Shown here: positions 22,501 through 32,900 of the stretch, piece by piece
Layout of the letters: each line of letters opens with the position of its first letter
How positions within the stretch are numbered: the first letter of the stretch is position 1
From: Tridacna crocea
Taxonomy: Eukaryota; Mollusca; Bivalvia; Cardiida; Cardiidae
Reading direction: 5' to 3'
DNA: 64,000 bases
Assembly: GCA_943736015.1 (NCBI GenBank)
Contig: OX031057.1
Location: forward strand, 40,138,501 to 40,202,500
Position numbers and translations under genes: made by a program
The notes under the pieces: model-generated
What the model was told of the DNA's origin: nothing
Database searches by the model: none
What the model saw: the letters and a program-made list of their open reading frames with translations, nothing else

Positions 22501-25500
22501 AGACGAGTAACTCTTTACCAGATGAGGTAATTTTGGTCTGCTGAAATTGAAAGAATTTGCAGCAGAAGACAAATTTAGAGTGGCTAAAAAAGTCGTATTT
22601 ATATCTCCAAGGGAAGAAAACACTGTGGAAAATGGGACAAAAATGCTCGTCATGAACATTTTCTCCTTTTTCCACAGTGTTTTTAAACGCCTTCAACCTC
22701 GCGGCCGTAAAAACCAGGGGCCCGTATATTCACCAACCATTCTTAAGAACGTTCTTTGTTTATTCGCCAGGATTTTCTACATTTGTAAGTAACACAACTT
22801 CTGATTGGCTAAACCGAATGGTTTAGCCAATCAGAAGTTCTGTTACTTACAAATTTAGAAAAACCTTGGAGAATAAGACGAAGACTATTCTCAAGAATGG
22901 CTGGTCAATACGGGCTTATCTGGGAAAAGGTTAATACAGTAATGCCGTTGTAGTTAGAAGGTCTCTCTCAATCGGTGTACATGCAGTAGGCCCTTAAAAA
23001 GTTAAACTGATGAGGAATTTCCTGTCTAACTTAAACATTACTTGATCTCAAGGATTCTGCTTTAACTTAGCCCACAACATATATAAAGTCAATTCAGAGC
23101 TCCAGATATGAGGGAGTAATGGAATTCTAAATTCATTATTTCTACTCAAAACCCTATGTTATGGGTACTCATTAGAATCGTCTCCATGCGCGGATCCAGA
23201 TATCTTTCTCAAGGGGGGGGGGGGGGGGGGGGGGGGTCCCACCGAAAACGCACTCGTCTTATTATATGATACTTTGATTTCCAGATTTCAGTGGATGTAA
23301 GCCGTTTACAAGAAAAGTCAACGTTTCCAGTTCTAACCATGAGGAAGTCTCCACATTTAGAACCTTTTTTTTTTTTAAATTTATGACTGTATTTTACATA
23401 AATGCTAAATGCAATATCAAACCAGGACCATTTCCGATAACCACATTTTTGCCAAAATTCCAGGGGGTGGGGGGTCCGGACCCTCGCCCCCCCCCCCCCC
23501 CCCCCCCCCCTCTGGATCCGCCCATGGTCTCGATGAGACGATTCTTATGAGAACCCATAACATAATATAATAATTAGGTTTACTCGTATTGCAAAAAATA
23601 AAAATAAAACTTTTACATTTTGCAAGAAAAAAAATCACCCCCTCTATCCTGAGTCCCGAGTTATTTTTTCTCTGGCAGACTGAAATAAAATCAACCAACC
23701 GAAACTTAGAAAGATTTTATCCTAAAGACTTCACTAAACAACGAAACTATATGTAGATTCAGGATCAGACTGCACATTCTATGAAGTCTGATTTTAATCT
23801 ATGCCGCCTACAAACGCCTATAGTCGCTAAAAGGATGAACATGGTTTCCTGATTCACTTTACCCCTTTCCCAAACGATAAATTTTGGACCCTTCCAAACC
23901 AAAAGAGTTTGCAGATGACAATTTTACATTTTGAGAAAAGGGCAGAAATTCCTCGAAAAGGGTAAAAACCACTGTGGGAAAAGGAGAAATTGCTCGTTAC
24001 GAGCAATTTCTCCTTTTTCCACAGTGTTTTCAAAAGACTTTTACTGCAGACACGTAAAAAAACCAGGGCTTGTTTGGGAAAGAGTTAAAACTGCCTATTC
24101 GGCTAAATGCGTTAAATGAAACTTTCAAGCTGATTGTGAAAAAAAAAACCGGGGTAATTTCAAATTTTTTTTGAGAGAAAAATATTTCCAATCGGACATT
24201 GTAGATCAAAGATCAGACTGCACGTTCTGTTCAATCTGATCTTGATCTATACTGTCTGAAAAAGGTCAGTGAGTCTCGCCTAGGAGCCAAAGGGTTATGA
24301 AAAGAAATTAACAGGAAGCACATAATTGTAGAACACGGATAGGTAACATATTTTCACTTCTTACCAGACGACAAAATTTTAGACCTGTCCATTTCGAAAG
24401 TAACGTTACTGGCAGAGGAATAATCACTGTAATTTCTCAAGAATTTTTCTAAATTAGAAATTAACGCAATTTCTGTTTGGCTTAATAAGATGGTTAAGCC
24501 AATCAGAAACTGCGTTACATACTACGTTTGCAATTTTATAATTTTTGGTAAAACGCCCCTAAATCTTGTACGGATCTATGTTGTTCACTATCTGCGAGTG
24601 AGTCATACAATAGATCTATTAATAATTTACCCTCTTAACGACATAATTATTTGTGTTTAATATGATCGCATAATAAAGAGTTGTGCAGGAAACTGGCCGG
24701 GCATTCATCTACCACTCAAATTGCGTTCCCAATAGCTTAGTTCTAAAAAACTTTCAACATTTCACAGTAAAGCAATTTCCGATTGGCTAAACAATGGTGA
24801 CTTTCAGTTAAGAATTCACCACTGAATGATTAAGAACGATTGGTAGATAACTCATTTATTGTTTATTATATGGCTACAAATTGTCACTAGCCATTAAATT
24901 CACCGCCCCCCCCCCCCTTTCCAAAAAAAAAACCCTGCCATATTAATAATACATGCGGTCTTATGCTTTGGTATGTTACAGGCGCAGATGGCTCGGCTGA
25001 TCGGCTGAATGTCATGGTCTGTCTCACGAAAAGTTTTTCCGTACGTGAAAACTCTGCTCCGAGAAAATGAGTGTACGGTGTAAACATACGAGTATGCTGT
25101 AGCAAAAGAGGACTTAATGCATCTCCGTAATATAATGATACCTAGCAATTCATCAAATGGTCTGACATGGATTCATAAAACCTTTTTCTCCTAAAAACCT
25201 ACTAAATCATGAAACACCATCTTCGCAAGCCAAAATTACGATCATTACGTGGATCTTACCTTGGCTGATTAAGCCCGATTTCGAGCCCTCTATTGGATGC
25301 TGGTTATTACCCCACTTTACATCATATTTCTAAAAGCCAATGAAATACCGTTTTACAAACCGCTTAACGAATACACGTGAAGCGATAATTATGCAGACAT
25401 CCACGTGGGTTTCCATGTTTACTTCTATTCAATAGGTCGCGACCTTATTCTATTTTTATCAAAGATGAAATGCTACGAGCGATTTCATTCGTTGCATTTA

Positions 25501-26949
25501 GAGCTGGCTGCATCCAATGAAAAAGCGTATCGGGGAATGTAAAAAACAAGCTCGATCCGCCCAGGGCCGAGTAGCCTAGTGACTCGTCAGCCTTGGCTTG
25601 CGAAGATGTGAAAACACGGGTCCTTTGACATAAAGAAAATTGACTCATAGCGAAAAGTTTCGGCCCAGGTCAGCCTTCGCGGACCGCGCAGGCTGACCTG
25701 GGTCGAAACTTTTTGCAGATGCATTAAGTCCCCTTTTCACAGAGAACGGCTAAATTATACTAATATACCGTGGGAAAAAGAAAGACGGGCAGGAAGTGCG
25801 GCGAATTAAATACAGCCTGGAACAAAGACAATAGACTGGCCACCCTTTACGCTCTATGAAGGCAATCAATGACAAGGGCTCTTTCTTTTTTTGTAAACGT
25901 CACGGGAAAAGGAAAAAATGCTAGTTACCAAAGGCCTACCATACATGACCATGGATGTTTAGTACGAAACTAAAAGATTAGGATCAGCATGATGAATTAA
26001 ATAAGCTGTCTCTTCTTTGTCTACATTCTCTACCTCCAGACTTATGCTATTCCAAATTTAGTTTTTGAGAAAAACAGCTCCTTATCGGACAGTTTAGGTC
26101 AAAGATCATACTGCACGTTCTGTGCAATCTGATCTTGATCTACATTGTCCACAAAAGGTCTGTAAGTCGCCGTAAGCAGCCTTTAGGTGAATCTTGAAAT
26201 TAACCCTTTCCCAAACAACAAATTTTGGACCCTTCTAAACCGAAAGATTTTGCAGACGACAATTTTAGTTTCGGAGAAAAATTGCAGAAAGTTCTCAAAA
26301 AGGGTAGAAAACACTGTGGGAAAAGGAGAAATTGCTCGTTATGAGCAATTTCTCCTTTTTCCACAGTGTTTTCAAAGACTTTTGCTGCAGACACGTAAAA
26401 ACCAGGGCTTGTTTGGGAAAGGGTTAACTCAGGAAGCCATGCTCATCCTTTCGGCGACATATAGTGGGCAGCATAGATCAAACTTAGACTTCATCTAACG
26501 TTCTCAATACCTGTACCGCAAGTTCTTTTCAGTCTGATCTTAATCTATGTTGTCTGCCAAGGACCATTGAGTCTCCCTGAGCAGCCTAAAGGTTACATAT
26601 AAGAGCCAAAAAGTTGACATTTGACCCATTTGTCTTGTCTTATCGGTCAGATTAAATCTTATGTTTGAATAACAAGATGTATGACCACTATCTGTATACA
26701 CGTATAAACTGAACACGATAAATTTACTATCACTTGTATCAATCAATCAAACTTAAATCGCTATATTGACAGCCCTCCGACCTTCGCTTCATTAACAGTA
26801 CAATTATATAACCTGGGCCCGTATTCACCAACCATATTTGAGAATATTCTTAGTCTTATTTTCCAACGTATTCTAAATTTGCAACTAACACAACCTCTGA
26901 TTGGCTAAACCGAATGGTTTAGCCAATCAGAAGTTGTTTTACTTACAAA

Positions 26950-26982
<33 letters not shown>

Positions 26983-29900
26983 GGGGGGGGGAGGGGGGAG
27001 GGGCGGGGGCGAATGCAAAAGAAAGAATATCCAAGAATATCAACGATCTCCAAACCAATACCAAACGAGCGCTCTCTATCAATATATAGGAAGAACATTT
27101 AAAGAATAGTTCCATTTTGTTGGTAATATGTTAGGACTTATTAAGGAATTTAGTTGGACGAATGCCGACATAGAGGTAACGAACCGTTGTCTACTTTCAA
27201 GTAAAACAAAACCCATTCGAATGGCGTTCATCCAACAAACTCGCTGCAAATGGGTTGTCTGTTGTTAAAACGGTCGATAAATTGTATGCAAGGGCATAAC
27301 TTTTCGTCGCAACACGAAGAACCTGTACGAACTTATACTAGAGACCATAGAAAGATGAGCTTTCGAACTTCTGCGTATGCATACGAATGCCAAAATATCT
27401 CCAAACTCTGGCATACACTGAGCAAATTTAGTATTATCACGGGGGGATAGTGCAGGTACAGGACGAAGCCCACTCTAAGTTAAGCCAGTTTCTTTACGCC
27501 ATTACTCCGATGACATATGCTATGACGTAGGTTGTTACCCCTGAAATTTATAATCATACACTTGAACAATTCTATACAAAAAAGTATCAATACGTCACAT
27601 TCATGACATTTGATGTTATCAAAATAGACGGACTTTTTTTTTACTCTCCTGATTGTACACTGTATCTTCGAGATCGGACTACAAGTTCTGTGCGGTCTGA
27701 TCTCGATCTGAACTCAAAGCTAAAGTTACGGTTGGCAGTCTAGGGATCAGCATAGAATAGTTTGGTTAAGGGTTGGTAAATTTATTCATACTTTCGATAA
27801 TTATTATTCTATTGGAGGCATTTGCAGAGGACAAAAGGACTGCGACTCAAGAATTAAAATTTGTTTTGGGATGGGTAGAAAACATTGCGGGAAAAGGAGA
27901 AAATGCTGGTAATCAGCATTTTCTCCTTTTCCCACAATGTTTTCAAAAGGCTTTTCATATAGGATCGTGAAAACCAGAGATTGTTTGGGAAAGGGTAAAC
28001 CCTTTACCAACCAATCCCGAGTTTTTGCGACCCCGAGGAAAAGGCTTTCTGAAAATATCGTGGGAACAGGAACAAATGCTGGTAACCCGCTTTCTCTCCT
28101 TTTCCTGCCATGTTTTCAACTCTTCCAAAGTCAAGTTTCATTTTTTTGAGTCACGTTTATTTTGTCGTCTGCAAATTCTTTCAATTTGGACAAGACTAAA
28201 ATTTTGTCGTTTGGTAAAGACTTAACTAATTACCAAACGACAGTACTCGTATTTTAGGCTTGTCCAAACCGAAATTATTTGCAAACAACAAAATAGACGT
28301 GACTGAAAATTTGAAATTTGTTTGCAAAGAGTAGAAAACATTGTGGGAAAAGGAAAAACTGCTGGTTACCAGCATTTTCTCCTTTTCCCACATTATTTTC
28401 TATAGGCTTCTTTCTCAGGGTTGTCAAAAGTAGGGATTGTGTGGGAATGGGTTAAACCTAACTTTTCTAGAGCATGATTCACATAATAAATCATACAGAG
28501 AGCGATGGCTGTCCAGAACATGTTTAAGCATTTATAATTGAGCAGTCACTTGCCGCGTAGAAATGACTTTAATTAACCGCGGGCAATCATAAAAATGTAA
28601 CAACATAATACTTAATTATTGTGGTATACTACTCAAAATTTGGTAGGGATCACTTAGGTATTTACATATAGTTATATTTTGCAACCATGCAGTTTTGTAT
28701 TAAAAATTTCTATAGTGATCCAATCTCCGAGCAGAGTTGTCGTTCGTTACTCTCACCATACATCTCTGCAATGGGCTAAATTACAAGAATCTTGTCAAAC
28801 CGAGGAAAATATGTTTTGTTACTATTTAACTGTTTCATGTGTAATATACAAAGTAGACAAAGAAAATATGATTCTGGATACATTATAGGTGCATTCAAAC
28901 TGATGTATTTACCTGTATGGGCCTACAATGGAACTATTTTTTTTCGAGCTTCTTTCATGAGTGATCAGAATCTTACGCCAATTTTAACAAAAATGGCTGC
29001 GCCAATGAATGATGACAACAGTTTTGACACACCGATGGATCTTAGTTTACAAGATTAAAAAAACAAGTTATGGTTCTTTAAAAGACAGTATAAGCTTTTC
29101 AGAAAATCCCTCTTTTTCCTACCACTTAATCTGATTGGCCGTATGATGTTTGAACAGCATACAAAGTAATCGATCTTTCTTTTACCGGCGTTTGTGTCGC
29201 CATTTTGAGTTCTGGTCATGTGACGAAAGTATCACGAAATGACAGACTACTTTCTGAGCCCACTACAGAGGTGAATGTGAATGATCAGGAGTGCAAGAGA
29301 GTGATGGTGATCCCTGGAAAATGTTGAGTAGTATAGTATAATTGGACCACGATAAGTATAGAGGATGATATTCATGTCAAGTCAAATGTCAAGTCAAATC
29401 TTTTCCCAGATGTAAATGTTGCATTGTCAAAGGCAAAGTATACATACAAACTAGAACTGTCACTGAATGTGACTTGATACCCCCGCCAGCACTTTGACAG
29501 AAAAAAGTGTCAAGTACAAGGGGAGACTTGAAAATTGCGTGTTGCAAATCTTCAATATATAATCAGTATATGTGCAAAGTTTCAATACAATTGGAGGAAA
29601 AGTGTAGGAGTTCTCGACACAAAAATACTTGCATTTTGTACACAGACGGACACACGGACGTACAAACAGACGGACACACGGACAGACAGACTGATTCCAG
29701 TATACCCCCGAAAATATTTCTTTTGCGGGGGTATAATAAGTCCTGCCCTATAAAAAAGGCGATTAATTGAGTTGCAAAAAAGAAAAAAAAACATATCGAA
29801 ACAAGGCTGACCTGAATCGAAACGTTTTGATATTGGTAAAGCCTTTACTGTATGTCAAAGGTCCAGTCTACCTCATGATTTAGTCGTTTGTTAAAAAAAA

Positions 29901-32900
29901 TTGATGTTACAAATCCATAATTATACATGTATGTGTGCCACGCTTTGGAAAGAAAGTGATCGCGCTGGGTTTTCGAACAAGTGGTCCTCTGGTTTCAAAA
30001 CGCGTACTTTACCGACTTAGCTTCCGGGCACGGTGGGCGCCTGGTCGTGGGTTAACCCATTACCACACAATCCCTAGTTTTGACGACCGTGAGAGAGGCC
30101 TTTGCAAAGATTGTTTTGTCGTTTTTAAAGCATCGTTTGATAATTGTTTTGTCTTTTTCAAACCATCGTTTGGTAATGAGCTAAGGACGAGAAAGAGAGA
30201 GGTAGTAGAGGAGAAAGGGTTTTAACTCTTTCATTACTGAAAAGAAAAAAAGATTTTCTACAAGGCCACAGATACAAGATCAAGACACGGCTCGGTCATA
30301 AACCAAATTAAAACAAAAGATGGTATAGATCAGAGGTCAGACTTCACAAAACGTTGAGTCTGATCTTAATCAACACAGTCCTCAAAGGCTTTTATGATAG
30401 TCTATAAAAATGTAACGAGTTAAGACCCACAGGCAGTTCTAAGAAGAGCATTTAATGCAAACACACCCCCACAGAAAATTTCAGGAAACTTGCAGAACTT
30501 TTTTCTTGGAATTTACCTATGAGTCGAGAATATTTGGAGAGGCAAAACCTGCTTCTGTGTGCAATAACATAACTTTGTTACACGAAGCCATTTACACGTA
30601 CACGATATGCAAAATGCAGACTTTCGTGGGGGAGGGTTTTTTTTAAACTCTGTCTAGGCTGAATAATTGCCCTGCAACACGCCAAAAGGGGCAGTCGGAC
30701 ATATGCGTAAAGTGTCGTCTCGGATCAGCCTGCGCAGTCCGCGCAGGCTGATCTGAAACGATACTTTCCGTTTTTATGTGATTTTTCTGTTTTGCACAAG
30801 TCTACTACTGTATAGCACAGACTCTAATGCAGTCGTAAAGTGTGGTCTCAGCGCAGGCTGATCCGAGACGATACTTTTCGCAAATGTCAGAATGATCCTG
30901 ACGAGTTTTGCAAGCCGTTTTGCAAGCCGTAATAAAAGACAACTTCTTTCCAAGGGCTGAATATAAAATCCACTAAAACACAGTAATGTTTTATTTCTAG
31001 ACTTCGCTAGATAAGCGAAAGATATATAGAACAGAACAGAACAGAAGTTTATTTCCAATGACTTGAACAATCTTCATCGTCATTACAAAGCTAATACAAA
31101 TATAAGAATACCATGTACATACATGTAACAATAGCTGACACTGAATAAATAAGACACAATACATTACATTTGCGGTAATCACGCTTGAGTGCAATAATAT
31201 AATGTGGTCACAATGATCAGTCTGTATAGATAAAGACCAACAAACAGCTTAGTGTAGTTCATCTTGATCTATGCACATCTAAAACGTAATGGGTATTCGT
31301 TTATTGAAACAATATTTTTCTCACTGATTGCACTGATTTTAGACCTGTCTATAGGAAAGAAGTTAAAGCATCAGAGAATATTGGCAGGTTTTGTTTTTTT
31401 GTAATTTCGACAAAGCTGTAGAAAGAAAAAAACTTTTGTAAGATATATCCTGTTATATCGTCACTTGTTATTCATCACCCATATAAAAAAAGGAGATAAA
31501 AGCAGGTAACAGAGTCGAAGGAAGAATATACTAGCCATTTACATTCCAGACAATGATTACACATAATGATAATAATGATAATAATAATGTTAATAATAAT
31601 AATAATGGTAATAATACTAATATTTTTTGTAATGAAAAATAAACTGAATGGGGAAAAATACATACTTACATATTACATGTACATGTATTATAAATCGAAA
31701 AATCGAAAGTTTATGAATGCTACAATATATGTAGCCAACAGTAGAGGGTTAGAAAAAAAAAACACCAAACACATAATACATACAAAAACTCACAATGGAC
31801 AAGATTACGAAAGCACTTGCAGACAACAGAAAAAACATACCTCTAAAATTGAAACCTGTTTCCTGCAGGGTAGAAAACATTGTGGGAAAAGGAGAAAAAG
31901 CTGGTTACCAGCATTTTCTCCCGTTACCACAATGCACTCAAAAGGCCTCTCCCTCAGGGTCGCAAAAATCAGGGATTGTTTGGCAAATGGTTAAAGATAA
32001 TATAATGTCGAGCCAAGACCAAGTGTTTCGAGGGAATATCGAGCCAAGACCAAGTGTTTAGAGGGAACATCGAGCCAAGACCAAGTGTTTAGAGGGAATA
32101 TCGAGCAAAGACCAAGTGTTTCGAGGGAACATCGAGCAAAGACAAAGAATGTTTAGAGGGAAAATCGAGCCAAGACCAAGTGTTTAGAGGGAACATCGAG
32201 CCAAGACCAAGTGTTTCGAGGGAATATCGAGCCTAGACCAAGTGTTTCGAGGGAATATCGAGTAAAGACCAAGTGTTTCGAGGGAACATCGAGCCAAGAC
32301 CAAGTGTTTCGATCGTATATCCAGCCAAGACCAAGGGTTTCGAGGGAATATCGAGCCAAGACCAAGGGTTTCGAGGGAATATCGAATCCGCGCCAGCAGG
32401 TTAAAGGTCCGATCCTTTACAATCAAGACATGCAGTGGCCTGAGAAGAAATGACAAACCGTGCAGTCTGATCTGTCTGTCTCTCTACGATAATTTATTAT
32501 CCTTTAACTTTTTCACAAACTCGTTTAACAAATTATTGACTCTTCCAAACTGAAAGAGTTTGCAGACGACAATTTTAACTTTCAAAACCATGATAGAAAA
32601 TTATCCAAATGGGCAGAAAACACTGTGGGAAAAGGAGAAATTGCTCGTTACGAGCAATTTCTCCTTTTCCCACAGTGTTTTCAAAAGACTTGTAGTGCAG
32701 ACAAGTAAAAACAATGGCTTGTTTGGGAAAGGGTTAAAAAGCATTCAGAGTTTAACCTACCCTGAAAAAGAATGACTTTTAAAACATTGATGAAAAAGGA
32801 GCAAGTGCTGCTTACCAGCATTTGCTTCTTTTTCCACAAGGTTTTTTTCACCCATCTATTCAAAGAAAAATAAAAAAAATTGGGCCACGTTTATTTCGTT

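Noticed and set aside
31566-31994. 142-codon frame, the longest in the window
   Set aside because: Its first 20 residues come from an AAT microsatellite and its last part from a MITE hairpin.
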